Below, in pieces: positions 46,526 to 57,603 of a DNA stretch of 64,000 bases. Source of the DNA: Gammaproteobacteria bacterium. GTDB lineage: Bacteria; Pseudomonadota; Gammaproteobacteria; JAABTG01. The stretch is taken from positions 52,851 to 116,850 of the forward strand of contig JAGNLM010000006.1 of NCBI GenBank assembly GCA_017999615.1, written 5' to 3'. The position numbers and the translations under genes were made by a program. Each line of letters opens with the position of its first letter. Within the stretch, counting starts at the first letter, position 1. The notes under the pieces are model-generated. The model saw only the letters and a program-made list of their open reading frames with translations, had not been told where the DNA came from and ran no database searches.

Positions 46526-48934
46526 TCAGCGTTTCCCCGAGAGCTTCGCCTCCATGTCCAGGACCGTGCGGGTCATCGCCAGCACGCTGTCCGGGTTGAG
46601 GCTCATGGACTCGATGCCCTGCTCCACCAGCCACGCGGTGATCTCCGGGAAGTCCGAGGGCGCCTGGCCGCAGATCCCGACGTACTTGCCGTGCCGCCGG
46701 CAGGCCTCGATGGCGAGCTGCATCATCCTCAGCACCGCGGGGTTGCGCTCGTCGTAGCCGGTCAACAGACCCGAGTCCCGATCGATGCCCAGGGTCAGCT
46801 GGGTCAGGTCGTTCGAGCCGATCGAGAACCCGTCGAAGTTCTCGAGAAACTCGTCCGCGAGCATCACGTTGGCCGGGATCTCGCACATCAGGTTCACCTT
46901 GAGACCGTTCTCCCCGCGCCGCAGGCCCTGCTCGGCCATGAGGTCCAGCACGCGGCGGCCCTCCTGGGGCGTACGCACGAACGGCAGCATCAGCTGCACG
47001 TTCGTGAGGCCCATGTCCTCGCGCACGCGGCGCATCGCGGCACACTCGAGGGCGAAGCAGTCGGCGAAGGAGGACGAGGGGTACCGTGAGGCGCCCCGGA
47101 ACCCGAGCATCGGATTCTCCTCGCGCGGCTCGTACGCCTCGCCCCCGATGAGCGCGGCGTACTCGTTCGACTTGAAGTCGCTCATGCGCACGATGACCGG
47201 CCTCGGGTAGAACGCGCTCGCGATGGTCGCGACCCCTTCGGCGAGCCTCTCCACGTAGAAGTCCCGCGGACTCGGGTAGCCCGCCATCCGGGGCCGGATC
47301 TGGTCCTGCAGGCCGGGGGCGAGCCGCTCGAATTCGAGCAGCGCCCGGGGATGGATCCCGATGCCGGTGTTGATGATGAACTCCAGGCGCGCGAGACCGA
47401 CCCCCTCGTTCGGCAACGCGCTCGCCGTGAAGGCGAGGTCCGGGTTGCCGACGTTCAGCATGATCTTGGTCCGCGGCTTGGGGAGCTTCGAGTAGTCGAC
47501 CGTGTCCAGCTGGAAGGCGAGCCGGCCGCCGTAGATGATCCCGGTGTCGCCCTCGGCGCAGGAGATGGTGACCTCCGCCCCGTCGCTCACCGCAGTGGTC
47601 GCGTCACCGGCGCCGACCACTGCCGGGATCCCGAGCTCGCGCGCGATGATGGCCGCGTGGCAGGTGCGCCCCCCGCGGTTCGTGACGATGGCGCTGGCGA
47701 TCTTCATGACCGGCTCCCAATCCGGGTCGGTCATGTCCGTCACCAGCACCTCGCCCGGCTGGAGCTCTTTCATGCGGCTCGAGGAGAGGATCACCCGGGC
47801 ACGGCCCGCGGCGATCTTGTGGCCCACGCTCTTGCCCCGCGCCAGCACCGGGCCCTGTTCCTTCAGGGTGTAGGTCTCCTCGACCACCCCGCCACGCACG
47901 GCGTGCACGGTCTCCGGGCGCGCCTGGACGATGAAGAGCTCTCCGGTCTCGCCGTCCTTGGCCCACTCGATGTCCATGGGGCGCGGCTGCCCCGCCTTCT
48001 CCGTGTAGTGGCTCTCGATGGCCACCGCATAGCGCGCGAGCTCCAGGACCTCGTCGTCGCTCAGCACGAACCGGCGCCGGTCGGCCTCTGCGACCGGCAG
48101 GTTCATCACCGGGTGCGGCCCGCCAGGCTCCGCGTACACCATGCGGATCGCCTTTTCGCCGCGCTGGCGCTTGACGATCGGCCGGAAGCCCTGGGCGAGG
48201 GTCGGCTTGAAGACATAGTACTCGTCCGGGTTCACGGCACCCTGCACCACGTTCTCGCCGAGACCGTAGGCGCCGGTGATGAAGACCACGTCCCGGAATC
48301 CGGACTCCGTGTCGAGCGTAAACATCACCCCGGAGCACGCCAGGTCGGAGCGGACCATCTTCTGCACGCCGATCGAGAGGGCCACGCTCATGTGGTCGAA
48401 GCCCTTGTCCTCCCGATAGGAGATCGCCCGGTCGGTGAAGAGCGAGGCAAAGACGTGGCGGGAACGCTCGAGCAACGCGTCGAGCCCACGCACATTGAGG
48501 TAGGTTTCCTGTTGCCCCGCAAACGACGCGTCGGGCAGGTCCTCCGCGGTGGCCGAGCTGCGCACCGCCACGTCGGGCTCGGGGCCGTACTCGGCGGCGA
48601 GATTCGCATACGCCAGCCGGATGTCCTCGGCCAGATCGGCCGGCAGGGTCGCCTCACGCAACCAGCCCCGGATCCGGGACCCCGTCGCCGCCAACTGGGT
48701 CACGTCGTGGACGTCGAGCGCCGCGATGGCCTCAGTGATCCGGGCAGTCAGCCCGTTCGCCTCGAGGAAATACCGGTAGGCGTCCGCGGTGATGGCGAAG
48801 CCGTTGGGAACCTTGACCCCGGTCTCGGAGAGATTACGGTACATCTCGCCCAGGGATGCGTTCTTGCCCCCCACCAGTGGGACGTCGTCAATTCCCAGCT
48901 CGTTGAAAAGGCGGATGTACTTCAGCTGCGCCAT
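46526..48934 (-). CDS. ppsA: Phosphoenolpyruvate synthase
   Basis: 802-residue enzyme converting pyruvate plus ATP to PEP, AMP and phosphate. The N-terminal ATP-grasp part starts [17 protein letters not shown] and has [18 protein letters not shown] (about 135). The phospho-His is in [17 protein letters not shown] (about 410). The C-terminal PEP barrel has [19 protein letters not shown] (as [11 protein letters not shown]) and [17 protein letters not shown] (about 740). The ATG at 48934 is preceded by GGGGGAA. It runs just downstream of ppdK on the same strand, 95 nt apart, an unusual pairing. Confidence 0.95.
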   Translation of the reverse strand: MAQLKYIRLFNELGIDDVPLVGGKNASLGEMYRNLSETGVKVPNGFAITADAYRYFLEANGLTARITEAIAALDVHDVTQLAATGSRIRGWLREATLPADLAEDIRLAYANLAAEYGPEPDVAVRSSATAEDLPDASFAGQQETYLNVRGLDALLERSRHVFASLFTDRAISYREDKGFDHMSVALSIGVQKMVRSDLACSGVMFTLDTESGFRDVVFITGAYGLGENVVQGAVNPDEYYVFKPTLAQGFRPIVKRQRGEKAIRMVYAEPGGPHPVMNLPVAEADRRRFVLSDDEVLELARYAVAIESHYTEKAGQPRPMDIEWAKDGETGELFIVQARPETVHAVRGGVVEETYTLKEQGPVLARGKSVGHKIAAGRARVILSSSRMKELQPGEVLVTDMTDPDWEPVMKIASAIVTNRGGRTCHAAIIARELGIPAVVGAGDATTAVSDGAEVTISCAEGDTGIIYGGRLAFQLDTVDYSKLPKPRTKIMLNVGNPDLAFTASALPNEGVGLARLEFIINTGIGIHPRALLEFERLAPGLQDQIRPRMAGYPSPRDFYVERLAEGVATIASAFYPRPVIVRMSDFKSNEYAALIGGEAYEPREENPMLGFRGASRYPSSSFADCFALECAAMRRVREDMGLTNVQLMLPFVRTPQEGRRVLDLMAEQGLRRGENGLKVNLMCEIPANVMLADEFLENFDGFSIGSNDLTQLTLGIDRDSGLLTGYDERNPAVLRMMQLAIEACRRHGKYVGICGQAPSDFPEITAWLVEQGIESMSLNPDSVLAMTRTVLDMEAKLSGKR

Positions 48935-49029
48935 GGCGGTTCCCCCTTCGCGTCCAACCCGAAATGTCAGCACGACGCCCGCCCCCGGCGATACGGTGCG
49001 CGGGGGGCGGGCGAACGGTCCATCTCCCT

Positions 49030-51828
49030 CTAGGCGGCCTTGTCTCCGCCGCCCTTAGCCTTCCCTTCCAGGATCCGGGCATGGGCCGCGGCGAGACGCG
49101 CGATGGGCACCCGGGGACCGGAGCAGGACACGTAGTCGAGTCCGGTCTCGTGGCAGAAGCGGATGGACGCGGGGTGGCCCCCGTGCTCGCCGCAGATCCC
49201 GACCTTCAGTCCCGGCCGGGCACCGCGGCCCCAGTCGACGGCGAGCTGCATCAACCGCCCTACGCCTTTCACGTCCAGCACCTCGAAGGGGTTGTCCTGG
49301 AGGATCCCCCGCTCGTTGTACATGGGCAGGAACTTGTTCTCCGCGTCCTCGCGGGAGAACGAGAAGGTCGCCTGGGTCAGGTCGTTCGTCCCGAAGGAGA
49401 AGAACGAGGCCACCTCGGCCAGGTTCTCCGCACGCATGCACGCGCGCACCACCTCGACCATGGTGCCGAACCGATACCTCAGCTTCACGCCGTAGGTCTC
49501 TTCGACCGTCTTCTGCATGGCCTCGGCGTAGCCCTTCACGAGCTTCAGCTCCTGCGCCGTGCAGACCTGCGGCACCATGATCTCGGGCTGGACGTCGATG
49601 CCCTCCCGGGTGCACTCGGCCTCCGCCTCGAGCAGGGCGCGGATCTGCATCCTGTAAATCTCGGGGTAGGTGATTCCGAGACGCACGCCCCGGTGCCCGA
49701 GCATGGGGTTCACCTCGCGCAGCGCCCGCACCTTCTGCAGGATCGCCTCCTTGCGGGTGATGACGTTGTCCACCAGGCGCGTGTCGCCCAGCTCGTAGAC
49801 CGTCGCCGGGAGCGAGGCGCTGACGCCCGCCGCTCCGCTCCCCGCGAGGAGCTTCACGGTCTCCGCCAACACCTCCATCCCCTGGAACGCCTCGCGCAGG
49901 TGGCGCAGGTGCTCGATGTCCTCGAGGAGCTCCTGCTCGGACGGGAGGAACTCGTGGATGGGCGGATCGAGGAGGCGGACCGTCACCGGCCGCGGCGCCA
50001 TGATCTGGAACAGGGCCTTGAAGTCCGCGCGCTGGATCGGCAGCAGCCGGTCGAGGGCGGCCTGCCGCTGCTCCTGGGTGTCCGCGACGATCATGTCGAG
50101 GACGATCGGCAGGCGGTCCGTCGCGTTGAACATGCGCTCCGTGCGGCAGAGCCCGATCCCCATGGCCCCGTATCTCAACGCCCGCGCCGCGTCGTCCGGC
50201 GTGTCGGCATTGGCCATCACCTTGAGGCGCGAAGCCCTGTCCGCCCACCCGAGGAGCGTCACGAGCTCGGGCGAGAAGTCCGCCTCGACCATCGGCACCT
50301 CCCCGGCGTAGATGTTGCCGGTGGTGCCGTCGATGGTGATGACGTCGCCCTCCTTGATCACCGTCTCGCCCGCGAACGCCTTGCGTAGCTGGACGTCGAC
50401 GTGGATGCCCTCGGCGCCGGCGACACAGGGCTTGCCCATGCCCCTCGCGACGACCGCCGCGTGCGAGGTCTTGCCTCCGCGGGAGGTCAGGATCCCCTGA
50501 GAGGCGAAGAACCCGTGAATGTCCTCGGGCTTCGTCTCTTCGCGCACGAGGATGACCTTGAACCCCTGCTTACCCAGGGTCTCGGCGCGGTCCGCGTCGA
50601 ACACCGCCTGCCCGCTCGCGGCTCCCGGCGAAGCCGGCAGCCCCGTGGCGAGCGCCTTACCCCTGAACTTGGGGTCGAGGCGCGGGTAGAGCATCTGCTC
50701 CAGGTGCTGGGGGTTGACCCGCAGCAGGGCCTCCTCCTCGGTGAGGAGCCCCTCGCGCTGCATCTCCACGGAGGTGCGCACAGTGGCGCTCGCGTTCATC
50801 TTGCCGTTGCGGGTCTGCAGGCAGTGGAGCGTGCCCTTCTCGATGGTGAACTCGAAGTCCTGCACTTCCCGGTAATGGCTCTCGAGCTTGCCGCGCAGCT
50901 CCAGCAGCTGGCGGTAGAGGTCCGGCATCTCGTCGGCCATGTCGGCCAGGGGCTTCGGGGTGCGGATGCCGGCCACCACGTCCTCGCCCTGGGCGTTCGT
51001 CAGATACTCGCCGTAGAGCGCGTTCTCCCCGTTCGCGGGGCTGCGCGTGAAGCCCACGCCGGTCGCGCAATCGTTGCCCATGTTGCCGAAGACCATCGTC
51101 ACCACGTTCACCGCGGTGCCGTTCGCCATCTCGGGCGTGATGCGGAATTCGCGCCGGTAGTCGATGGCGCGCTTGCCCATCCAGCTGTTGAAGACCGCCT
51201 TGATGGCGATATCGAGCTGCTCGTAGGGGTCGTCCGGGAACGCCCTGCCGGTCTGGGTGCGCACCACCTGCAGGAAGCGCTCACCGATCTCCTTCAGGTG
51301 CTCGGCCTTCAGGTCCACGTCTTCCTTCACGCCGGCCCGGTTCTTGACCGTCTCGAATTGCTTGTCGAAGAACTCGTCCGGCACGCCGAGGGCGACCTTG
51401 CCGAAGAGCTGCACGAAGCGCCGGTAGGCGTCGTAGCCGAAGCGCTCGTTGCGGGTCTGCGCGATCAGCCCGGCGAGCGTCACGGGGTTGAGCCCGAGGT
51501 TCAGGATGGTGTCCATCATCCCGGGCATGGACATCGCCGAGCCGGAGCGCACGGACACGAGCAACGGATTCTCGCCGCTGCCGAACCCCCGGCCCGTCTT
51601 CTCCTCGAGCGCGGCTATGTGCGCGTGGACCTCGTCCATCAGGCCCGCCGGCAGCTGGCGTTCCGCGTGATCGAGGTAGGAGAGGCAGGCATCGGTCGTG
51701 ATGACGAAGCCGGGCGGGACCTTCAATCCAATCTGCGTCATCTCGCAGAGATTCGCACCCTTGCCACCCAGGAGGTGCTTGTTCTTGCCGTCGCCCTCCT
51801 CGAACCCGAACACCCACTTCTTGCTCAT
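49030..51828 (-). CDS. ppdK: Pyruvate, phosphate dikinase
   Basis: 932-residue reversible enzyme (pyruvate + ATP + Pi to PEP + AMP + PPi). It starts [25 protein letters not shown], the PPDK N-terminus, with [20 protein letters not shown] (about 95). The phospho-His is in [19 protein letters not shown] (about 460) and the C-terminal barrel has [18 protein letters not shown] (about 795). In plants the Thr two residues before the His is the regulatory site. With PPi available it can work in glycolysis. It lies between pgi and ppsA. Confidence 0.95.
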   Translation of the reverse strand: MSKKWVFGFEEGDGKNKHLLGGKGANLCEMTQIGLKVPPGFVITTDACLSYLDHAERQLPAGLMDEVHAHIAALEEKTGRGFGSGENPLLVSVRSGSAMSMPGMMDTILNLGLNPVTLAGLIAQTRNERFGYDAYRRFVQLFGKVALGVPDEFFDKQFETVKNRAGVKEDVDLKAEHLKEIGERFLQVVRTQTGRAFPDDPYEQLDIAIKAVFNSWMGKRAIDYRREFRITPEMANGTAVNVVTMVFGNMGNDCATGVGFTRSPANGENALYGEYLTNAQGEDVVAGIRTPKPLADMADEMPDLYRQLLELRGKLESHYREVQDFEFTIEKGTLHCLQTRNGKMNASATVRTSVEMQREGLLTEEEALLRVNPQHLEQMLYPRLDPKFRGKALATGLPASPGAASGQAVFDADRAETLGKQGFKVILVREETKPEDIHGFFASQGILTSRGGKTSHAAVVARGMGKPCVAGAEGIHVDVQLRKAFAGETVIKEGDVITIDGTTGNIYAGEVPMVEADFSPELVTLLGWADRASRLKVMANADTPDDAARALRYGAMGIGLCRTERMFNATDRLPIVLDMIVADTQEQRQAALDRLLPIQRADFKALFQIMAPRPVTVRLLDPPIHEFLPSEQELLEDIEHLRHLREAFQGMEVLAETVKLLAGSGAAGVSASLPATVYELGDTRLVDNVITRKEAILQKVRALREVNPMLGHRGVRLGITYPEIYRMQIRALLEAEAECTREGIDVQPEIMVPQVCTAQELKLVKGYAEAMQKTVEETYGVKLRYRFGTMVEVVRACMRAENLAEVASFFSFGTNDLTQATFSFSREDAENKFLPMYNERGILQDNPFEVLDVKGVGRLMQLAVDWGRGARPGLKVGICGEHGGHPASIRFCHETGLDYVSCSGPRVPIARLAAAHARILEGKAKGGGDKAA

Positions 51829-51930
51829 CTCGGTCGTCCCTTAGATTGTTGGATTCAATGTGTCCCGCCGAATGCTCTCGAATGGCGCACGGCGGCTTCT
51901 CGACCGGCCGTCACCATACTTCCCCCGGGG

Positions 51931-53586
51931 CTAACGCGCCAGCGGCCTGCGCCGCCGGACCAGGGCGATGAGTCCCGCCGTGGAGGCGTCGTGACCGCTC
52001 ACCTGGGCCCCCGGGAGGAGCTCGGGCTGAATGACCCGAGCCAACCGCTTGCCAAGCTCGACACCCCACTGGTCGAAGGCGTTGATCCCCCAGACCACGC
52101 TCTGCACGAACACCTCGTGCTCGTAGAGCGCGACCAGCGCCCCCAGGACCTCGGGGGTCAGGCGCTGATAGACGAGGGTCGTGGTCGGCTGATTCCCCGG
52201 GAGCACCCGATGGGGCACCGCCCCGTCGAGGGCCTCCCCGGCCAGCCCGGCCCTGGCGAGCTCCGCCCGCGCCTCCTCTTCCGAGCGCCCCCGCATCAAC
52301 GCCTCGGTCTGGGCCAGGGCGTTCGCGAGCACCCCCTCCTGGTGCCCTGGCAGCTCGTGCTGGGCCTCGACGGCCACGATGAAATCGGCGGGCACCAGGC
52401 GCGTACCCTGATGGAGGAGCTGGTAGAAGGCGTGCTGGCCGTTGTTGCCCGGGGCGCCCCAGACCACCGCCGAGGTCTGCCGGCCCACCGGCAGCCCGTC
52501 GCGCGTGACGCGCTTCCCGTTGCTCTCCATCTCCAACTGCTGCAGGTACGCGGGCAAGAGCCGCAGGGCGTAGTCGTACGCAAGCACGGCGTGGGTCGGC
52601 GCGCCGAAGAGGTTCGCGTACCAGACCCTCAGCAGCCCCAGGATGGCCGGCAGGTTCTCCCCCCAGGGGGCCGTGCGGAAGTGCTCGTCCATGGCGTGGG
52701 CCCCGGCCAGGAAGCGCTCGAAGCGGTCCATCCCCACCAGGATCGCCACCGGCAGGCCGATGGCCGACCACACCGAGTAGCGCCCTCCCACCCAATCCCA
52801 GAAACCGAACATGTTCTCCGGGTCGATCCCGAAATCCCGCACCCGCTCCTCGCTCGTGGACACCGCGACGAAGTGCCGCGCCACCGCCCGCTCGTCGCCC
52901 AGCCGGGAGACGAGCCAGGCACGCGCCGAACGGGCGTTGGTAAGCGTCTCCTGCGTCGTGAAGGTCTTGGACTCGATGACGAAGAGCGTCGTCTCGGGGT
53001 CCACCCTCGCCAGGGTCTCGGCCAGGTCGGTGCCGTCCAGGTTCGAGACGAAGTGCCCCGTGAGGTCGGGCCGGCCGTACGCCGCGAGGGCGGTCGCCAC
53101 CATGGCCGGGCCGAGGTCCGAGCCCCCGATGCCGATGTTGACCACGGAACGGATGGCCTTGCCGGTGTAGCCCTTCCAGTCACCGTGGCGTACCGCCTCC
53201 GACAGCCGGGCCATGCGGGCCAGGACCTCGTTCACCTCGGGCATGACGTCCTGGCCCTGCACTACGATCGGCCGGTTGCCGCGGTTGCGCAGCGCCACGT
53301 GCAGGGCCGCCCGGCGCTCGGTGCCGTTGACGGGGTGGCCTGTGAACATCCGTTCCACCCAGCCCCGCAGGTCCACCGCGTCGGCGAGCCGCCCGAGCAG
53401 ACCCAGCGTCTCCCGCGTGAGCCGGCCCTTCGAGAAATCCATGAAGATCCCGCAGGCCTCCACGGAGAGCTCGGCGAAACGACCCGGGTCCCGCGCGAAG
53501 AGCTCCCGCAGGTGCAGACCCTCGATCTCCCCGTAATGGGCCTCGAGCGCCGCCCAGGCCGACCTCACCTCCGCTCCCTCGCGCAT
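51931..53586 (-). CDS. pgi: Glucose-6-phosphate isomerase
   Basis: 551 residues. Both PGI signatures are present: IGIGGSDLGPAMVATAL at about 145 and the C-terminal INAFDQWGVELGKRLA at about 510, with GGRYSVWSAIGLP and the catalytic Glu/His/Lys regions (QLLHQGTRLVPADF). It interconverts glucose-6- and fructose-6-phosphate. It lies 48 nt downstream of glk on the same strand and is probably part of the glgC-malQ-glk-pgi unit, linking stored glucan to central metabolism. Confidence 0.95.
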   Translation of the reverse strand: MREGAEVRSAWAALEAHYGEIEGLHLRELFARDPGRFAELSVEACGIFMDFSKGRLTRETLGLLGRLADAVDLRGWVERMFTGHPVNGTERRAALHVALRNRGNRPIVVQGQDVMPEVNEVLARMARLSEAVRHGDWKGYTGKAIRSVVNIGIGGSDLGPAMVATALAAYGRPDLTGHFVSNLDGTDLAETLARVDPETTLFVIESKTFTTQETLTNARSARAWLVSRLGDERAVARHFVAVSTSEERVRDFGIDPENMFGFWDWVGGRYSVWSAIGLPVAILVGMDRFERFLAGAHAMDEHFRTAPWGENLPAILGLLRVWYANLFGAPTHAVLAYDYALRLLPAYLQQLEMESNGKRVTRDGLPVGRQTSAVVWGAPGNNGQHAFYQLLHQGTRLVPADFIVAVEAQHELPGHQEGVLANALAQTEALMRGRSEEEARAELARAGLAGEALDGAVPHRVLPGNQPTTTLVYQRLTPEVLGALVALYEHEVFVQSVVWGINAFDQWGVELGKRLARVIQPELLPGAQVSGHDASTAGLIALVRRRRPLAR

Positions 53587-53634
53587 GGAAACCTCGCGTC
53601 GGGGGCGACGCTCGCCCCTCGATTACACCTTACG

Positions 53635-54606
53635 TTATGTTCCTATCGTTCTATTATTGCTCAACTTACTATCACGGACACCATCGGCCAGCAGGGCCGC
53701 GCCGACGATGCCGGCCTGGTCGCCCGCCCGGGACAGCTGCACGGTCAGGCGTCCACGCAGGACCGGGATCAGGTCGGCGTTCATGCGGAACGAGAAGGAG
53801 GGCTCCATCCACTCCCAGGCCCCGGCGAGCCCCCCACCCACCACCAGATCTCCGACGTCGGCGACCTTCAGGATATGCGCCATCGCGCGGCCCAGCATCT
53901 CCCCCGCAAGGGCTAGTGCATCCCGAGCCTGGGCGTCCCCCTCCCCGGCCAGGCGGGCGATCTCGTGGGCCTCGAGCTCGCGCCCCGTCGCCTCCCGATA
54001 GGACAGGATCACTCCACTCGCGGAGGCGTAGCGCTCGAGGCAACCCCGGTTGCCGCACCCGCAGCTCCGCCCGCCGGGGACCAGGGTGAGGTGCCCCACC
54101 TCCATCGCGACCCCGTGACTGCCGCGGTACGGGCGCCCCTCCAGGATGAGTCCCCCACCGACCCCCGTGCCAAGCCCGACGTAGGCGAGGCTCGGGGGTC
54201 GGCGCGGGTGCAACGCCCACTCACCGTACGCCGCCGCGAGCGCGTCGTTCTCCACCACCACTGGAACCGACCAGGCCGCGGACAGTGGGGTCACCAGGTC
54301 GGCGTCCCCCACGCCCGGGATGTTCGGCGAGCTGACGAGACGGCCGCTCGCCGGGTCGAGGAATCCCGGGATCGCGAGTCCCACCCCGACCACCTCCGGG
54401 AACCGTGCCAGGGCGCCGGATACGGCCTCGGCGAGCACTCCCAGCACGTGGGCGAGGGAGCCCCCCGGGTCCTCGGGACGGCAGACCCGGGCGAAGTGCG
54501 CCGCGATGCGCGCCTCCCAGACGACTTGCAGCCCGTCGACGACCCCGACGCGCACGTGGGTGCCCCCGACGTCGACGCCCACCCGCAACGTGCGCCCCCC
54601 CGTCAT
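53635..54606 (-). CDS. glk: ROK-family glucokinase
   Basis: 323 residues. The N-terminal phosphate loop is LRVGVDVGGTHVRVGVVDG and the catalytic Asp is in VVVENDALAAAYGEW (about 128). The ROK signature with zinc ligands is GHLTLVPGGRSCGCGNRGCLE (His plus CXCGXXGCXE, about 170-195). It phosphorylates glucose released by glucan breakdown. The ATG at 54606 gives the standard N-terminus; longer frames run into the malQ end. The last eight codons are in unusually AT-rich DNA that separates it from pgi. Confidence 0.93.
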   Translation of the reverse strand: MTGGRTLRVGVDVGGTHVRVGVVDGLQVVWEARIAAHFARVCRPEDPGGSLAHVLGVLAEAVSGALARFPEVVGVGLAIPGFLDPASGRLVSSPNIPGVGDADLVTPLSAAWSVPVVVENDALAAAYGEWALHPRRPPSLAYVGLGTGVGGGLILEGRPYRGSHGVAMEVGHLTLVPGGRSCGCGNRGCLERYASASGVILSYREATGRELEAHEIARLAGEGDAQARDALALAGEMLGRAMAHILKVADVGDLVVGGGLAGAWEWMEPSFSFRMNADLIPVLRGRLTVQLSRAGDQAGIVGAALLADGVRDSKLSNNRTIGT

Positions 54607-54659
54607 CGAGTGATCTGCCCGCCCGTCGTCATGGTCCCGTCCCCGACCACCCCTCCCGC

Positions 54660-56144
54660 TCAGACACGCCCGTACATCTCGAGGAGCCGCCGGTACAAGC
54701 GCTCCGTCCCCGGCGCCAGCCCCTCCCAGGTGAACCGCCAGCGCCAGTTCCGGGGCGTGTGCGTGCCGGGCACGTTCATGCGGTGCTCGGAGCCGAGCCC
54801 CAGCAGATCCTGCATGGGCAGGACCGCCATCCTGGATACCGACGCGAGCGCTGCGCGGCACAGGGCCGCCGGCATGGCGTCGGCCGCGCAGCCCAGGTAC
54901 TCGAGCACGTAGTCGCGAGTGGCCTGGTCCAGGGAGTGGAACCACCCGAGCGTGGTGTCATTGTCGTGGGTGCCGGTGTACACCACCGCATTCACCGGAA
55001 GGTTGTGCGGCAGGTACGGGTTGCCGGAGCCTCCCCCGAAGGCGAACTGCAGCACCTTCATCCCCGGCAGGCCGAATCGGTCACGGAGCTCTTCCACTTC
55101 GCGCGTGATGAACCCGAGGTCCTCCGCCACGAGCGGAAGGCGCCGGAACACCTCCCGCAGCCGGTTCAGCAGGGCTTCCCCGGGGGCCAGCACCCACCGT
55201 CCCGCCACTGCGGTCTGCTCCCTGGCCGGGATCTCCCAGAAGGCCTGCAGGCCACGGAAGTGGTCGATGCGCAGGAGGTCGAACTGCTCCAACTGAGTCC
55301 GCAGGCGCTCCACCCACCAGGAGAAGCCGTCGGCCTGCAGACGGTCCCAGTCGTACTGGGGATTGCCCCAACGCTGGCCCGTCGCGGAGAAGTAGTCGGG
55401 CGGAACCCCCGCGACGACCGTCGGTCGGCCTTCCGAATCGAGCCGAAACCACTGCCGGTACGCCCAGACGTCGGCGCTGTCCTCGGCGACATACAGGGGG
55501 ATGTCCCCGAACACCCGCACGCCACGCTCGTTGGCGTAGCGGCGCAGGTCGCCCCACTGACGGTAGAAGACGAACTGCTCGAAGCGCCGCTGGTCCACGG
55601 CGTCCCCGTAGGTCGCGAGAGCCTCCTCGAGCGCTGCGGGAGCCCGGTCCCGCAGCCCGGCCGGCCACTCCCACCAGGGACGCCCGCCCTGGGCCTCCCG
55701 CAACGCCTGAAAGAGGGCGTGGTCGTCGAGCCAGTAGCGGTGGCGCTCGGCGAAGCCCCGGCACTCGCGCCGGGACTCCTCGTGTCCCCCCGAGCGGTGC
55801 GCCCGGTAGGCCTCGCCCAGACGGCGGCGCCGATAGGCCTCGGGCAGCTCCCCCGGCCGGGGCCCTCCGTCGGGCACGAGCAGGCCGTCCGCCACCAGGC
55901 GGTCGAGGCTCACCAGGAGCTCGCTGCCCGCGTGTGCGGACTGGCAACGATAGGGCGAGCCCTCGTCGTGGGTAGGCCCCAGGGGCAGCGTCTGCCAGAC
56001 CGTGAAGCCGGCGGCTTGCAGGAAGTCGACCAGGCGAAAGGCGTCCGGGCCCAGGTCACCGTTTCCGTGCCCTCCGGGCAGGGAGGTCGGATGCAGCAGC
56101 ACCCCGGCACACCGGCGAGCGAGGGGAGACGCACCCCCGCTCAT
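54660..56144 (-). CDS. malQ: 4-alpha-glucanotransferase (amylomaltase)
   Basis: 494-residue GH77 enzyme that transfers glucan chains. All three catalytic acids are present: nucleophile Asp in LRIDHFRGLQAF (about 296), acid/base Glu in PLVAEDLGFITRE (about 343) and the third Asp in YTGTHDNDTTLGWF (about 393). The N-terminal GVLLHPTSLPGGHGNGDLG is standard. It lies 20 nt after glgC, so it probably trims or lengthens maltodextrins from glycogen turnover. Confidence 0.95.
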   Translation of the reverse strand: MSGGASPLARRCAGVLLHPTSLPGGHGNGDLGPDAFRLVDFLQAAGFTVWQTLPLGPTHDEGSPYRCQSAHAGSELLVSLDRLVADGLLVPDGGPRPGELPEAYRRRRLGEAYRAHRSGGHEESRRECRGFAERHRYWLDDHALFQALREAQGGRPWWEWPAGLRDRAPAALEEALATYGDAVDQRRFEQFVFYRQWGDLRRYANERGVRVFGDIPLYVAEDSADVWAYRQWFRLDSEGRPTVVAGVPPDYFSATGQRWGNPQYDWDRLQADGFSWWVERLRTQLEQFDLLRIDHFRGLQAFWEIPAREQTAVAGRWVLAPGEALLNRLREVFRRLPLVAEDLGFITREVEELRDRFGLPGMKVLQFAFGGGSGNPYLPHNLPVNAVVYTGTHDNDTTLGWFHSLDQATRDYVLEYLGCAADAMPAALCRAALASVSRMAVLPMQDLLGLGSEHRMNVPGTHTPRNWRWRFTWEGLAPGTERLYRRLLEMYGRV

Positions 56145-56165
56145 GGCGTATCCCCCGCAGGCCGG

Positions 56166-57437
56166 CTAACGGACACGGTGGATCTCTTGCCCCAGCATCT
56201 CCGGCGTGACAAGGACCACCCCGCCCTCGGTCACGTAGTAACGCTCCGCGTCCTTCTCGGGGTCCTCCCCGATGACCGTGCCTGGGGGGACGATGCAGGC
56301 GCGGTCGAGAACCGCCCGCCGGATCCGACAGTGGCGCCCGATCTCGACATCGGGCAGGACGACCGTATCCTCGATTCGCGAGTACGAGTGCACCAGCACG
56401 TTCGAGAACAGCAACGACCGCCGCAAGTAGGCACCCGATATGATGCAGCCCCCGGAGACCATCGAGTCCACCGCCATCCCCCGGCGATCCTCGTCGTCGA
56501 ACACGAACTTCGCCGGCGGCAGCTGAGCCTGATGGGTCCAGATGGGCCAATCCTTGTCGTAGAGGTTGAGCTCGGGGCTGACGCTGACGAGCACCATGTT
56601 CGCCTCCCAGAAGGCGTCTACGGTTCCCACGTCGCGCCAGTATCCCTGTCGCCCCGTCTGGACGTCACGGAAGGGGTAGGTCATCACCCGGTACTCCTTC
56701 AGCACCGAGGGGATGATGTCCTTGCCGAAGTCGTGGCTCGAGGAGCGCCGGTCCGCGTCCTGGATCAACTGATCGAAGAGGAAGGCGCGGTTGAAGACGT
56801 AGATCCCCATGGATGCGAGGGCCACGTCCGGCTTGCCAGGAACCGGTGTGGGGTGGGCGGGCTTCTCCTGGAATTCGACCACCCTTCCCTCGGCGTCGCT
56901 CGTCATGACACCGAACTCGCGGGCCTGCTCGACCGGCACTTCGATACAACCGACCGTCATGTCCGCGCCCGACTCGACGTGGTACGCGACCATGGGGCCG
57001 TAGTCCATCTTGTAGATGTGGTCACCGGCCAGGACCAGAACGTACTTGGGGTTGTGGTCGCGGATGATGTCCAGGTTCTGGTAAACGGCGTCGGCCGTTC
57101 CCTGGTACCACGCGGTTTCCTGCACGCGCTGCTGGGCGGGCAGGAGCTCCACGAACTCGCCGAACTCACCGCGCAGGAACCCCCAACCATGCTGGACGTG
57201 CAGGAGCAGCGAGTGCGCCTTGTACTGGGTGAGCACGCAGACCCGGCGGATTCCGGAGTTCATGCAGTTCGAGAGCGGGAAGTCGATGATGCGGAACTTC
57301 CCGCCGAAGGGGGTCGCGGGCTTCGCCCGCCAGAGCGTCAGGTGCTTGAGACGCGAGCCGCGTCCGCCTGCCAGGATCAGGGCCAGAGTGTCGCGGGTGA
57401 GACGGCTGACGAAACGAATTGAGTCGGTGGAAGGCAT
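56166..57437 (-). CDS. glgC: Glucose-1-phosphate adenylyltransferase
   Basis: 423 residues; makes ADP-glucose for glycogen synthesis, the rate-setting step. Motifs: [16 protein letters not shown] (nucleotide loop with allosteric Arg), [32 protein letters not shown] (metal Asp), [18 protein letters not shown] and the C-terminal beta-helix ([10 protein letters not shown] end). GGAGG precedes the ATG. First gene of the leftward glgC-malQ-glk-pgi unit and divergent from the branching-enzyme homologue, with a 166-nt shared promoter region. Confidence 0.96.
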   Translation of the reverse strand: MPSTDSIRFVSRLTRDTLALILAGGRGSRLKHLTLWRAKPATPFGGKFRIIDFPLSNCMNSGIRRVCVLTQYKAHSLLLHVQHGWGFLRGEFGEFVELLPAQQRVQETAWYQGTADAVYQNLDIIRDHNPKYVLVLAGDHIYKMDYGPMVAYHVESGADMTVGCIEVPVEQAREFGVMTSDAEGRVVEFQEKPAHPTPVPGKPDVALASMGIYVFNRAFLFDQLIQDADRRSSSHDFGKDIIPSVLKEYRVMTYPFRDVQTGRQGYWRDVGTVDAFWEANMVLVSVSPELNLYDKDWPIWTHQAQLPPAKFVFDDEDRRGMAVDSMVSGGCIISGAYLRRSLLFSNVLVHSYSRIEDTVVLPDVEIGRHCRIRRAVLDRACIVPPGTVIGEDPEKDAERYYVTEGGVVLVTPEMLGQEIHRVR

Positions 57438-57603
57438 GCTACCTCCGGTCGCCCGATCGGGCCCTACTCGCAGGGTCCAGCCCGGTCCTCCCTGACCGGC
57501 CCTCCCTTGGTCGCCGCGGCCTTATGTTACCATCCCGGCGACTGCACTCAATGCGAGGTCCGCGCCGTTGCGGCCGCGGTCCTCCACGACCACGGCGCCG
57601 ACG

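Noticed and set aside
50401..53916. 1171-codon open frame on the + strand
   Set aside because: It lies antisense to ppdK and pgi, both certain genes. Its translation is Arg/Gly/His/Val-rich with no domain. Long antisense frames are expected from codon bias at this GC level.
54660..56144. MalQ as another possible dead enzyme, given its neighbour
   Set aside because: All three catalytic acids (RIDHFRG, AEDLG, THDND) are present.
54405..57422. 1005-codon open frame on the + strand
   Set aside because: Antisense to glk, malQ and glgC; no recognisable domain, and those three genes have intact catalytic motifs.
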